NCBI GenBank assembly: GCA_002354555.1
Contig: DELT01000008.1
Span: 48,433 to 89,966 of the forward strand
Length of the DNA: 41,534 nucleotides
Source: Methylophaga sp. UBA2689
GTDB taxonomy: Bacteria > Pseudomonadota > Gammaproteobacteria > Nitrosococcales > Methylophagaceae
Reading direction: 5' to 3'
The notes under the pieces are model-generated. The model saw only the letters and a program-made list of their open reading frames with translations, was not told where the DNA came from and did not search any database. Positions 1 to 7,852 of this stretch are shown here, piece after piece (positions within the stretch are counted from its first letter, which is position 1; every line of letters begins with the position of its first letter). The translations under genes and the position numbers were made by a program.

Positions 1-59
1 GCTGTACCCAGATCGATAGACAGATCGTTAGAGAAGATCCCACGTAAACGTTCAAACAT
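1..59 (-). CDS. mreB: Rod shape-determining protein MreB, N-terminal part (runs off the window)
   Basis: Only the first 19 codons are present, read on the minus strand from an ATG at 59-57. They give MFERLRGIFSNDLSIDLGT, which matches the amino terminus of MreB, including the start of the actin-fold phosphate-1 loop (DLGT). MreB is the bacterial actin homologue that directs lateral wall synthesis from the inner face of the cytoplasmic membrane. Its divergent position beside gatC is a common arrangement in gammaproteobacteria and supports the call. The rest of the gene lies outside the window, so intactness cannot be judged. Confidence 0.85.
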   Translation of the reverse strand, partial: MFERLRGIFSNDLSIDLGT

Positions 60-87
60 TGAAGAAACCACATCCGGAAGAGGTAAA

Positions 88-183
88 ATGGATACTTTAG
101 CAATGCTCAGGTCTGTTGGGCAAGCAACTAATGATTTAAACTTCAACTTTGTGAAATCAATTAACTTACGGGACGACTCATGA
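88..183 (+). CDS. Possible 31-codon upstream ORF overlapping gatC by ATGA
   Basis: An ATG at 88 opens a frame of 31 codons that ends in TGA at 181-183. That stop shares bases with the gatC ATG at 180 in an ATGA overlap, typical of translationally coupled genes. A purine-rich GGAAGAGG lies at 76-83, four bases ahead of the ATG, whereas gatC itself has only a weak GGGA upstream. The deduced peptide begins MDTLAMLRSVGQ and has no motif I recognise. It could be a leader or coupling peptide, or a chance frame in the mreB-gatC divergent region. It is real only if transcription starts upstream of 88. Confidence 0.25.
   Translation: MDTLAMLRSVGQATNDLNFNFVKSINLRDDS
94..123 (-). promoter_or_regulatory. 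Possible sigma70 promoter for mreB
   Basis: On the minus strand TTGCCC (123-118) and TAAAGT (99-94) are separated by 18 bp and lie about 35 bp before the mreB start codon. Each box matches the consensus only partly. The call comes from reading the sequence and has no experimental support. Confidence 0.3.
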
Positions 184-467
184 GTTTAGATAAATCCGAT
201 GTAGAAAAAATCGCGCATCTTGCGCGGCTTGCCATTGATGAAAGCACCATTCCTGATTACGCCCGCGATTTGAATAACATTCTCACCCTGGTCGAACAGA
301 TGAGCGCTGTGAATACCGATGCTGTCACTCCCATGGCGCACCCTCTGGATGCACACCAAAGATTGCGTGAGGATGTGGTATCCGAAACGGATCAACGTGA
401 ATTATTCCAGTCTATTGCCCCTAAAACCGACGCTGGCGTCTACCTGGTTCCACAGGTCATCGAATAA
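180..467 (+). CDS. gatC: Aspartyl/glutamyl-tRNA(Asn/Gln) amidotransferase subunit C
   Basis: This 95-residue protein has the usual GatC length and pattern: an N-terminal helix with [12 protein letters not shown], a middle [10 protein letters not shown] segment, the TPMAHPL motif, and the C-terminal VYLVPQVIE. GatC wraps around GatA and GatB in the cytosolic GatCAB complex, which converts Glu-tRNA(Gln) or Asp-tRNA(Asn) to the amidated form. The ATG at 180 overlaps the stop of a possible small upstream ORF, and its own ribosome-binding site is weak. gatA follows after 20 bp, so the two are almost certainly co-transcribed. Confidence 0.95.
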   Translation: MSLDKSDVEKIAHLARLAIDESTIPDYARDLNNILTLVEQMSAVNTDAVTPMAHPLDAHQRLREDVVSETDQRELFQSIAPKTDAGVYLVPQVIE

Positions 468-487
468 AATCCAATACAGGCAAGTAC

Positions 488-1942
488 ATGCATAACAAAA
501 CTCTTTCTGAACTTTCGGCTTTGCTGCACAACGGTGACATCACCAGTGTGGAACTGACTCAACACTTTCTGAACCGTATCAAAACGCATAATGGCAACTT
601 GAATGCTTTTATCAGTGTGACTGAAGAAAGCGCGCTGGCGCAGGCTGCGGCTGCTGATAAGCAGTTTGCAGACAAAACTGCCGGTAAACTGACCGGTATC
701 CCAATGGCACATAAAGACATTTTCTGCACCAAGGGCGTTCGTACCAGCTGTGCATCGAAAATGCTCGATAAATTTATTGCGCCTTATGACGCAACTGTCG
801 TTGAAAAAATTGCCGCAAGTGGCATGGTGATGCTGGGTAAAACCAATATGGACGAATTTGCCATGGGTTCATCCAATGAAACCAGCTTCTATGGTCCAGT
901 CAAAAACCCTTGGGATACTGATCGGGTTCCGGGTGGTTCTTCCGGCGGTTCTGCAGCAGCAATCGCTGCTCGACTGGCACCGGCGGCAACTGGTACAGAT
1001 ACGGGGGGGTCAATTCGTCAGCCTTCATCTTTATGCAATTTAACCGGTTTGAAACCAACTTATGGTCGTGTTTCCCGTTACGGCATGATTGCTTTTGCCT
1101 CCAGTCTGGATCAGGCGGGCCCGATGGCGGCCAATGCCGAAGATGCGGCATTATTGTTAAATGTCATGTCGGGTTTTGATGAACGCGATTCCACCAGCGT
1201 GGAACGTGATGTTCCAGATTACACCGCAAATCTGAATGATTCTCTGCAAGGTCTGCGCATTGGTCTGCCAAAAGAATACTTTGGTGAAGGCCTGGCACCG
1301 GAAGTGGCAGAAATAATTGATGTCGCCATTAAGGAATTCGAAAAGCTCGGGGCAACCGTCAAAGAAATCAGCCTGCCAAACACCTCTCTGGCGATACCAA
1401 CTTATTATGTTGTTGCCCCAGCAGAATGCTCATCCAATCTGTCCCGTATGGACGGCGTGCGCTTTGGCCATCGCTGTGACGATCCAAAAGATTTACTGGA
1501 TCTCTACCAACGTTCACGCGGTGAAGGCTTCGGTGATGAAGTTAAACGTCGCATCATGATTGGGACCTATGCACTGTCTGCCGGTTATTACGATGCCTAC
1601 TATCTTAAAGCTCAGAAATGCCGCCGTTTGATAAGCGATGACTTCCAGCAGGCATTTGAAGAAGTTGATGTGATTATGGGACCTACCGCGCCAACCACTG
1701 CCTTTAAACTGGGTGATAAAACCGATGATCCAGTGGCCATGTATTTAGCGGATATCTATACCATTAACACTAATCTTGCTGGTTTGCCCGGTATGTCGAT
1801 TCCGGCAGGTTTTGCCAATGGCTTACCTGCTGGTTTACAGATCATTGGTAATTATTTCGATGAAGCACGTTTACTTAATGTTGCTCATCAGTACCAACAG
1901 GTCACCGATTGGCATAAACAAATTCCCACAGCATTTCAGTGA
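488..1942 (+). CDS. gatA: Aspartyl/glutamyl-tRNA(Asn/Gln) amidotransferase subunit A
   Basis: This is a 484-residue amidase-signature enzyme. It frees ammonia from glutamine and passes it to GatB for tRNA-dependent amidation. The Ser-cisSer-Lys triad is visible: Lys76 in MAHKDIF, Ser151 in the glycine/serine-rich [11 protein letters not shown] stretch, and Ser175 in [10 protein letters not shown]. The length is normal for the family and the frame is intact. It follows gatC by 20 bp. What normally comes next, gatB, is absent; instead a palindromic MITE-like element starts two bases after the stop codon and is followed by an intrinsic terminator. Confidence 0.97.
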   Translation: MHNKTLSELSALLHNGDITSVELTQHFLNRIKTHNGNLNAFISVTEESALAQAAAADKQFADKTAGKLTGIPMAHKDIFCTKGVRTSCASKMLDKFIAPYDATVVEKIAASGMVMLGKTNMDEFAMGSSNETSFYGPVKNPWDTDRVPGGSSGGSAAAIAARLAPAATGTDTGGSIRQPSSLCNLTGLKPTYGRVSRYGMIAFASSLDQAGPMAANAEDAALLLNVMSGFDERDSTSVERDVPDYTANLNDSLQGLRIGLPKEYFGEGLAPEVAEIIDVAIKEFEKLGATVKEISLPNTSLAIPTYYVVAPAECSSNLSRMDGVRFGHRCDDPKDLLDLYQRSRGEGFGDEVKRRIMIGTYALSAGYYDAYYLKAQKCRRLISDDFQQAFEEVDVIMGPTAPTTAFKLGDKTDDPVAMYLADIYTINTNLAGLPGMSIPAGFANGLPAGLQIIGNYFDEARLLNVAHQYQQVTDWHKQIPTAFQ

Positions 1943-1944
1943 AA

Positions 1945-2114
1945 CCTAGGGTCTATTGATCTTTCAGTCACAACCCGAAGGGCTGGGACTATTTTTCCGC
2001 CCTACGGTGTTGAAAATGACTTATGTAGAATAACTACATCGCATCATTTCCGCCTTGTAGGACGAAAAAATAGCCTCCAGCAGTGGTGGCTCTGAAAGAT
2101 CAACAGACCCTAGG
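1945..2114. mobile_element. MITE-like palindromic element with 23-bp terminal inverted repeats
   Basis: The outer 23 bases (1945-1967) and the last 23 (2092-2114) are inverted copies with a single mismatch; both begin CCTAGGGTCT when read inward. The interior is also an imperfect palindrome: CTATTTTTCCG near 1989 pairs with the segment ending near 2073, and ATGTAG/CTACAT (2023-2028, 2034-2039) closes the apical loop. The whole 170 bp can fold into one long hairpin and encodes no protein. CTAG occurs at both outer ends, which would fit a TA or CTAG target duplication of the kind made by IS630- and IS5-related transposases. That family assignment is inference, because no transposase is present here. 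The element sits between the gatA stop and its terminator. Confidence 0.6.
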
Positions 2115-2132
2115 GGCGAAAGCCCCTTTTTT
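2113..2132 (+). terminator. Intrinsic terminator downstream of gatA
   Basis: A perfect five-pair stem GGGGC/GCCCC (2113-2117, 2122-2126) with a GAAA tetraloop is followed directly by six T residues (2127-2132). This is a textbook rho-independent terminator on the plus strand. Its first two G residues are also the last two bases of the adjacent palindromic element. It lies only 26 bp before the next start codon, so it may also act as an attenuator for that gene. Confidence 0.8.
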
Positions 2133-2158
2133 AAAGCCATTCATCGCGGAGCAAAAAA

Positions 2159-3796
2159 ATGAAAGCAGCAGAGCTATTTGTCCGTACTCTGGAAAATGAA
2201 GGTGTGGAATATGTTTTTGGTATTCCCGGTGAGGAGAATCTGGATGTCATGGACGCCTTGCTCGATTCATCCATTCAGTTTATTACCACCCGGCATGAAC
2301 AAGGCGCGGCCTTTATGGCAGATGTCTATGGTCGACTCACTGGTCGTGCAGGCGTCTGTATGGCGACACTGGGTCCGGGTGCGACCAATCTGATTACTGG
2401 TGTGGCTGATGCCAATATGGATCATGCGCCCCTGGTAGCCATTGCCGGTCAGGCTTCGACCAATCGCTTGCATAAAGAATCGCATCAGGTCCTTAATCTG
2501 GAAGCAATGTTTTTACCCATCACCAAATATTCCACGCGTATTGTCAGCCCTGAAGTGATTCCGGAAATTGTTCGCAAAGCCTTTAAAGTGGCGCAGACCG
2601 AGAAAACCGGTGCCTGTTTTATTGAGTTTCCTGAAAACATTGCCGAGATGGAAATTGACGATGCTCCACTACGGGTCAAACACGCCACGCCACCTGAACC
2701 CGCTGCTGAATATATTGAACGAGCAGCAGAATTAATTTCCAATGCCGAAAATCCGATTATTCTGGCGGGCAATGGTGTCATTCGGGCGAATGCCGCTAAA
2801 GCGCTGACTGAATTTGCTGAAAAGCTGGGAATTCCAGTAGCCAACACCTTTATGGCCAAAGGTGTTATTCCGTTTGGTCATCCAATGTCACTGGGCAGTG
2901 TAGGTTTACAATCCAATGATTACGTTAATACCGGATTTGCCAATGCTGACGTAATTATTTGCATCGGTTACGACATGGTCGAATACCATCCTTATCTTTG
3001 GCATCCCTCACGCGATCGTACCTTGATTCATATTGATACCACTCATGCCGAGGTTGATGGATATTACAGTGTGGTATTGGGAGTTGTGGGCAATATTACC
3101 CACAGCCTGAACCGAATTGCAGCCCTCACTTCACCACATGAAGGTAAGGCCATGCGCACATTACGCGACAGTCTGATTACAGAAATGAATCAGCATCGTC
3201 GTGATACCGAATTCCCGGTTAAACCACAGAAAATCATCTGGGATCTGCGTACCGCCATGCATCTGGAAGATATTGTGATTTGTGATGTGGGTGCTCATAA
3301 AATGTGGATGTCACGGATGTTCCGCTGTGAATACCCGAACACCTGTATTATTTCCAATGGCTTTGCCAGCATGGGCATAGCGGTTCCGGGTGCAATTGCA
3401 GCCAAACTGGCGCATCCTGAACGTAAAGTCGTTGCTGTAACCGGTGACGCTGGTTTTCTGATGAATTCTCAGGAAATTGAAACAGCCATGCGGTTGAATA
3501 TCGCTATTGTCATTCTGATTTGGAACGATGCAAGCTACGGGCTGATTGAATGGAAACAGCAAAATCAGTTTGGCCGAACCAGTAATGTAAAATTCGGTAA
3601 CCCGGATTTTGTACAATATGCGCAATCATTTGGCGCGACCGGTGTCAGAGTCAACAAGACTGAAGATCTGATAACCGTTTTAAAAGAAGCATTGGATAGT
3701 AATACCGTTACGGTCATCGATTGCCCGGTTGATTATCGTGAAAATCTGAAACTGACAGAATCTCTGGGTCAATTAACCCAGCAAACTGAGAGATAA
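2159..3796 (+). CDS. Acetolactate synthase-type thiamine diphosphate enzyme (large-subunit family)
   Basis: This 545-residue protein has the three-domain plan of the acetolactate synthase family. An N-terminal TPP PYR domain carries FGIPGEENLDVMDAL and the catalytic glutamate Glu47 in TRHEQGAAFMADVYGR. A central domain follows, then a C-terminal domain with the Mg-TPP motif starting GDAGF and continuing to NDASYG. The family condenses two pyruvates to 2-acetolactate; relatives act on other 2-oxoacids. No regulatory small subunit gene (ilvN or ilvH) is adjacent, and the length and layout resemble the stand-alone catabolic AlsS type more than an IlvBN pair. A GGAG ribosome-binding site precedes the ATG. 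The TlpA-like gene follows after one base. The exact substrate is not certain from sequence. Confidence 0.8.
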   Translation: MKAAELFVRTLENEGVEYVFGIPGEENLDVMDALLDSSIQFITTRHEQGAAFMADVYGRLTGRAGVCMATLGPGATNLITGVADANMDHAPLVAIAGQASTNRLHKESHQVLNLEAMFLPITKYSTRIVSPEVIPEIVRKAFKVAQTEKTGACFIEFPENIAEMEIDDAPLRVKHATPPEPAAEYIERAAELISNAENPIILAGNGVIRANAAKALTEFAEKLGIPVANTFMAKGVIPFGHPMSLGSVGLQSNDYVNTGFANADVIICIGYDMVEYHPYLWHPSRDRTLIHIDTTHAEVDGYYSVVLGVVGNITHSLNRIAALTSPHEGKAMRTLRDSLITEMNQHRRDTEFPVKPQKIIWDLRTAMHLEDIVICDVGAHKMWMSRMFRCEYPNTCIISNGFASMGIAVPGAIAAKLAHPERKVVAVTGDAGFLMNSQEIETAMRLNIAIVILIWNDASYGLIEWKQQNQFGRTSNVKFGNPDFVQYAQSFGATGVRVNKTEDLITVLKEALDSNTVTVIDCPVDYRENLKLTESLGQLTQQTER

Positions 3797-3797
3797 A

Positions 3798-4301
3798 ATG
3801 AAGTCTGGAAAACGTTTTGCACTTTTTATAGCCGCCCTGTTTGCATTACTGTTTGTCGTCTTTATGTACAAGAATGCTACTGCTCCGGCCTACACCGAAC
3901 TTACGTTTGAGGATGTAGATGGGAAGATGCATGATTTCACCGACTATGCTGGTAAACCAATATTGATGATTTTCTGGGCGACTGATTGTCCAGCGTGCAT
4001 TCAGGAATTGCCTGAACTCATTGCTTTGCATGAAGAATACGCAAAAAAAGGCTTGGTCATGCTGGGCGTTTCACTGCCTCACGACACACCCTCACATATC
4101 AAGGCAATGCGTGAAGACCGTGGCCTTCCCTACACGCTTATCTGGGACAGTGATGGCGAAATTTCCACCGCGTTTAATAATGTTCGGGTGACACCAACTC
4201 ATTATCTGATTTCGCCCGAAGGCAAAATTGTGATGCGCAAAATTGGCGTACTCGATAAAAAGAGCGTTTCAGCACAGCTCGACAAAATGGGCCTCAGCTA
4301 A
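3798..4301 (+). CDS. Membrane-anchored TlpA/ResA-like thioredoxin-fold protein
   Basis: This 167-residue protein has a basic start (MKSGKR), one hydrophobic segment at about residues 7-24 that should serve as a signal anchor, and a periplasmic thioredoxin domain. The redox motif is CPAC at Cys64-Cys67 in FWATDCPAC, and a cis-proline sits in VTPTHY. TlpA/ResA/DsbE-type proteins reduce disulfides in periplasmic targets such as apocytochromes. Which target applies here cannot be told. It starts one base after the TPP-enzyme stop codon, so it is co-transcribed with it. I see no obvious functional link between the two. Confidence 0.85.
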   Translation: MKSGKRFALFIAALFALLFVVFMYKNATAPAYTELTFEDVDGKMHDFTDYAGKPILMIFWATDCPACIQELPELIALHEEYAKKGLVMLGVSLPHDTPSHIKAMREDRGLPYTLIWDSDGEISTAFNNVRVTPTHYLISPEGKIVMRKIGVLDKKSVSAQLDKMGLS

Positions 4302-4342
4302 TTTATAGCGCAAAACTGCTACACATCAGATAGCACATATGG

Positions 4343-4348
4343 TATAAA
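4343..4348 (+). promoter_or_regulatory. Possible -10 box of the rpmB-rpmG promoter
   Basis: TATAAA at 4343-4348 lies in the 124-bp gap before rpmB, at a suitable distance from the start codon. No good -35 hexamer is evident about 17 bp upstream, so only the -10 is reported. Confidence 0.3.
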
Positions 4349-4425
4349 GTCCGGCTTAGTTTATTCAGAATGATGCGTTGGCAGGACGCGTCAGTCACTA
4401 AAAATGCATCAGGAGCAGGATTAAC

Positions 4426-4662
4426 ATGTCCAGAGTATGTCAGGTAACGGGCAAACGCCCTATGAGCGGAAACAATGTTTCACACGCTCACAACAAAACA
4501 AAACGCCGTTTCCTACCTAATCTTCACTCACACCGTTTTTGGGTTGAGTCTGAAAACCGTTGGGTAAAATTGCGTGTCAGCAATCATGGTCTGCGTATCA
4601 TTGATAAAAGAGGTATTGATACTGTTTTATCTGATCTCCGTGGCCGCGGCGAAAAAATCTAA
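4426..4662 (+). CDS. rpmB: 50S ribosomal protein L28
   Basis: This 78-residue basic protein matches bacterial L28 over its full length. It starts [24 protein letters not shown] and includes the [14 protein letters not shown] segment and the terminal LRGRGEKI. It is part of the large ribosomal subunit. A strong AGGAG site precedes the ATG. rpmG follows 11 bp downstream, which is the usual rpmBG operon. Only one N-terminal cysteine is present, so this is the zinc-independent type. Confidence 0.97.
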   Translation: MSRVCQVTGKRPMSGNNVSHAHNKTKRRFLPNLHSHRFWVESENRWVKLRVSNHGLRIIDKRGIDTVLSDLRGRGEKI

Positions 4663-4673
4663 GGAGTCAGGAC

Positions 4674-4829
4674 ATGCGCGATAAAATCAAATTAGTTTCA
4701 TCAGCAGGTACAGGTCACTACTACACTACTGATAAAAACAAACGTACTATGCCGGAAAAAATGGAAATCAAAAAGTTTGATCCTGTTATCCGTCAACACG
4801 TTATGTACAAAGAAGCAAAAATCAAGTAA
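4674..4829 (+). CDS. rpmG: 50S ribosomal protein L33
   Basis: This short gene of 51 codons encodes [20 protein letters not shown] and ends [11 protein letters not shown], a close match to enterobacterial L33. It lacks the first four or so residues of the E. coli protein. There is no cysteine, so it is the zinc-free (C-minus) form. AAGGAG at about 4661-4666 lies seven bases before the ATG and fixes the start. It follows rpmB by 11 bp and is closed by a strong terminator at 4851-4883. Confidence 0.96.
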   Translation: MRDKIKLVSSAGTGHYYTTDKNKRTMPEKMEIKKFDPVIRQHVMYKEAKIK

Positions 4830-4850
4830 CCGTATTGTTAACTGCTTCCT

Positions 4851-4883
4851 AAAAAACCCGCATTCTTAAGCGGGTTTTTTTTT
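4851..4883 (+). terminator. Intrinsic terminator after rpmG
   Basis: The stem AAAACCCGC / GCGGGTTTT (4853-4861 and 4870-4878) with an eight-base loop runs into a tract of nine T residues ending at 4883. It starts about 20 bp after the rpmG stop codon. A-rich sequence on the left arm means it may also work on the minus strand. Confidence 0.9.
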
Positions 4884-4934
4884 GCATCAGGTAAAATAGA
4901 CAGGAATTATTCCTTCAATCTTCAGGAAACCGAT

Positions 4935-6149
4935 ATGAGCACTACCGCGCCGAGCGTAATTATTGGCCGCCAACCAATTTATGATCGCGATATGAATGTT
5001 TATGCTTATGAACTTTTATTTCGTGCCGGTGGCGAAAACGCTTCAGGTGTCACTGCTGAAAATGCCGATATGGCGACCAGTCGAGTCATCAATCATGCCT
5101 TTATGGAACTTGGTATCGAGCGTGTTATTGGTGAACATATCGGTTTCATCAATCTCACTCGCAGTTTTTTACTTAGTGACGATCCCATTCCGTTTACTCA
5201 GGAAAAAATAGTTCTCGAAGTCCTTGAGGATATTGAAATCGATCAGCCATTACTGGACGCTGTAAAAAAACTGGTTTACCAGGGCTATGTACTGGCGTTG
5301 GATGATTTTATCTATAACGAAAAACTGGCGCCGCTGGTCAAGATGGCCAAAATTATTAAAGTCGATATCCTGGATGTCGATGCAGAGGAATTGACCAAAC
5401 ACGTCAATGAGCTGAAACGATATCCTGTTCGTCTGCTGGCCGAAAAAATCGAAACTCGTGAACAATTCAATTTGTGCATGCAGCTGGGTTTTGAGCTGTT
5501 CCAGGGATATTACTTCTGCCGCCCGTCTATTATTAGAGATAAACCAGTTCCGGAAAATCATCTTAAATTATTTAAGATCATTGAAAAACTGCAGGATCCG
5601 GATGTTGAATTTTCAGAAATAGAACGGTTAATCATGCAGGAGGTTGGGCTCAGTTATAAACTGCTGCGCCTGTTAAATTCTGCTGCAATGGGCTTACGCA
5701 GAAAAGTCGATTCTATTCAGCAAGGCTTGATAATCCTTGGCCTTAAAGCCATCCGAACCTGGACTACATTAATTGCATTGAATGCCATTGAGTCAGTTCC
5801 ACCAGAACTGATGACCAATGCATTGATTCGCGCCAAAATGTGCGAAAGACTTGCGCCTAATTATGGCTTTTCAGAACAGACGGGCTTTCTGACGGGCATG
5901 TTTTCCAATATTGACGTGATGATAGGCATTCCAATGGATAAGCTGATGAACTCGTTGCCGCTAAATGGTGAATTAAAACTGGCATTAACTCAACGGGGGG
6001 GTCCATTAGGCCAGCTGCTGGATATCGTTATAGCCTACGATCAAGGTCAGTGGGATAACATCAATACTCAGGAAATTTCATTAGAAACGTTAAGCGATAT
6101 TTATGTTGAAGCAACGGAGTGGACGATTCAGACCAAAACCGTATTATAG
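4935..6149 (+). CDS. EAL and HDOD domain signalling protein (YuxH-like)
   Basis: This protein of 404 residues has an EAL-type domain at about 1-200 and an HDOD domain at about 200-390. In the EAL part the signature reads ELL (Glu26-Leu28) rather than EAL. Asp123-Asp124 appear in LDDFI, Glu170 in LLAEKIE, and QGYYF at 190-194. Most metal- and c-di-GMP-binding positions of EAL phosphodiesterases are therefore present but in altered motifs, so hydrolytic activity is uncertain. HDOD domains resemble HD hydrolases without the catalytic dyad and usually serve signalling. An AGGAAA site precedes the ATG. The gene stands between the rpmG terminator and the ABC cassette, six bases before the ATPase gene, so it may lead that operon. 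Confidence 0.88.
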   Translation: MSTTAPSVIIGRQPIYDRDMNVYAYELLFRAGGENASGVTAENADMATSRVINHAFMELGIERVIGEHIGFINLTRSFLLSDDPIPFTQEKIVLEVLEDIEIDQPLLDAVKKLVYQGYVLALDDFIYNEKLAPLVKMAKIIKVDILDVDAEELTKHVNELKRYPVRLLAEKIETREQFNLCMQLGFELFQGYYFCRPSIIRDKPVPENHLKLFKIIEKLQDPDVEFSEIERLIMQEVGLSYKLLRLLNSAAMGLRRKVDSIQQGLIILGLKAIRTWTTLIALNAIESVPPELMTNALIRAKMCERLAPNYGFSEQTGFLTGMFSNIDVMIGIPMDKLMNSLPLNGELKLALTQRGGPLGQLLDIVIAYDQGQWDNINTQEISLETLSDIYVEATEWTIQTKTVL

Positions 6150-6155
6150 TGCGCT

Positions 6156-7100
6156 ATGACTATATTGCTGGAAGCACAAAATCTGTCGCGTTATTTTGGC
6201 CCCAATGTTGCGGTTCAGAATATTGATATCACGGTAAAACGCGGAGAAATACTGGGTTTTCTCGGTCCCAATGGTGCAGGTAAAAGCACCACGATGAAAA
6301 TGCTTAGCGGAAATCTGGCGCCGGATAAAGGCGAGATCCATATCAATGGCTTTGATTTGTTGTCGCAGCCAAAACAGGCCAAAGCCCAACTGGGTTATCT
6401 GCCGGAAAACCCACCGTTATATCGTGAACTGACGGTCATCGAATATTTACAGCATTGCGCCAGACTCAACCAACTCAGAGGTAAGCAACTGAAATCTGCA
6501 GTTGCGACGGTAATTGAACGTTGTGGGCTGGGGGATGTTCAGCGGCGTTTGATCGGTCAATTATCCAAAGGCTACCAACAACGCACCGGCATCGCCCAGG
6601 CGATCGTGCACAATCCGGCGGTGGTTATTTTTGATGAACCGACTTCCGGTCTGGATCCGCTGCAAATTCGGCAGATCCGCGAACTCATCCGAGAACTTGC
6701 CAATGAACATAGCGTGATACTGTCGACGCATATTCTGCCAGAAGTGGAAATGCTCTGCGATCGGGTGCAGATCATCAGTAAAGGCCAGGTGATGTTTGCC
6801 GATAGCCTGAAAGCGTTGCATCAGCAAAGACTGAACAGCAGCCTGAAGATCACTTTAGCTGCCCCACCAGAGCTTAACGAGCTACAGACGCTAATGAATG
6901 TATCCACGGTGGAGGCCATTTCAGCAAATCAATTTCGAATAATTTATCACCCGGAACAGGATCCTACAGAAAATCTGATAGCGAGTGCCGTCTCTAAACA
7001 CTGGCAACTGCAGGAACTGGTACGTGAACAGGACTCGCTGGAAGATATTTTTATGCATCTGATAAAAGATGACTCACCGCTAGCTGAGGTTAAAAACTGA
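6156..7100 (+). CDS. ABC transporter ATPase, GldA/CcmA-like
   Basis: This 314-residue nucleotide-binding subunit has Walker A GPNGAGKST (37-45), the signature LSKGY (136-140), Walker B VVIFDEP (156-162) and the D-loop SGLDP. A C-terminal extension of about 90 residues is typical of GldA and CcmA-type ATPases. It would power the membrane protein encoded next. No clear ribosome-binding site precedes the ATG, and the upstream EAL/HDOD stop is only six bases away, so translation may be coupled. Its stop overlaps the permease start by one base. The substrate is unknown; Gld-type complexes are best studied in gliding Bacteroidetes, but homologues are widespread in bacteria that do not glide. Confidence 0.9.
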   Translation: MTILLEAQNLSRYFGPNVAVQNIDITVKRGEILGFLGPNGAGKSTTMKMLSGNLAPDKGEIHINGFDLLSQPKQAKAQLGYLPENPPLYRELTVIEYLQHCARLNQLRGKQLKSAVATVIERCGLGDVQRRLIGQLSKGYQQRTGIAQAIVHNPAVVIFDEPTSGLDPLQIRQIRELIRELANEHSVILSTHILPEVEMLCDRVQIISKGQVMFADSLKALHQQRLNSSLKITLAAPPELNELQTLMNVSTVEAISANQFRIIYHPEQDPTENLIASAVSKHWQLQELVREQDSLEDIFMHLIKDDSPLAEVKN

Positions 7101-7852
7101 TGTGGTGTGTGGCAAGACTTGAAATTTCACGCCTGTTTTTGTCTCCTTTTGCCTGGATAATGCTGGCATTGGTACAGTTTTTACTGGCGTATATGTTTCT
7201 CAGTCATATTGAGTATTTTGCCCAGATTCAGGGCCAGATTTCAGCTATTCCTGGTGCTCCCGGTGTAACTGAAATGATTATTGCGCCATTATTAAGTAAT
7301 GCGGCTCTGGTGTTGTTACTGATTGCCCCATTTATCACCATGCGGGCTTTTGCTGATGAACATCGTAACCACAGTCTGCCTCTTTTGATCTCTGCACCAC
7401 TTTCAGCCAGTCAGATTGTGTTAGGTAAATACCTCGGTTATCTCGGTTTTTTTCTGCTGCAATTAGTATTGATTGCTTTAATGCCGTTATCACTGCTTGC
7501 CGGATCGGCAATCGATCTTTACCAGTTTGGTGTCAGCATGTTCGGGCTGTTTTTGCTGGTAGCCAGTTTTTTGGCCGCCGGAATATTTTTATCATCACTC
7601 ACCACCCAACCGATTATTGCAGCGGTGATGACATTCTGTTTACTGTTTTTATTATGGATAATTGATTTTGCTGCAGCCAGTGCTGTTTCAGGACAAATAA
7701 ACTGGCTGGCCTGGTTATCCCTGTTGGGACATTTTCAACCTATGCTTTCAGGACAGATTAATAGCGTTGATCTGAGCTTTTTTGCCCTGTTCTGTATGGT
7801 ATTTATTCTGATGACTATTCGGCGTCTTGATGCAGCGAGGCTGAGTTTATGA
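7100..7852 (+). CDS. ABC transporter permease, GldF-like (ABC-2 type)
   Basis: This 250-residue membrane protein has about six hydrophobic segments (beginning near residues 13, 59, 101, 139, 172 and 222). An ITMRAFADEH motif lies between the second and third; the form MRxFAEE/DE is characteristic of GldF and related ABC-2 permeases. It would pair with the ATPase encoded immediately upstream. The start overlaps the previous stop by one base (TGATG), and the end overlaps the following gene by four bases (ATGA). The assignment as a Gld-type permease rests on this motif and on the context. Confidence 0.85.
   Translation: MWCVARLEISRLFLSPFAWIMLALVQFLLAYMFLSHIEYFAQIQGQISAIPGAPGVTEMIIAPLLSNAALVLLLIAPFITMRAFADEHRNHSLPLLISAPLSASQIVLGKYLGYLGFFLLQLVLIALMPLSLLAGSAIDLYQFGVSMFGLFLLVASFLAAGIFLSSLTTQPIIAAVMTFCLLFLLWIIDFAAASAVSGQINWLAWLSLLGHFQPMLSGQINSVDLSFFALFCMVFILMTIRRLDAARLSL

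Noticed and set aside
1003-1009. Run of seven G in gatA (and another at 5995-6001 in the EAL/HDOD gene) as phase-variation tracts
   Set aside because: Both runs are short, stay in frame and encode conserved or plausible residues (GG of DTGGS in gatA); seven bases in essential or ordinary genes are not good evidence for switching.
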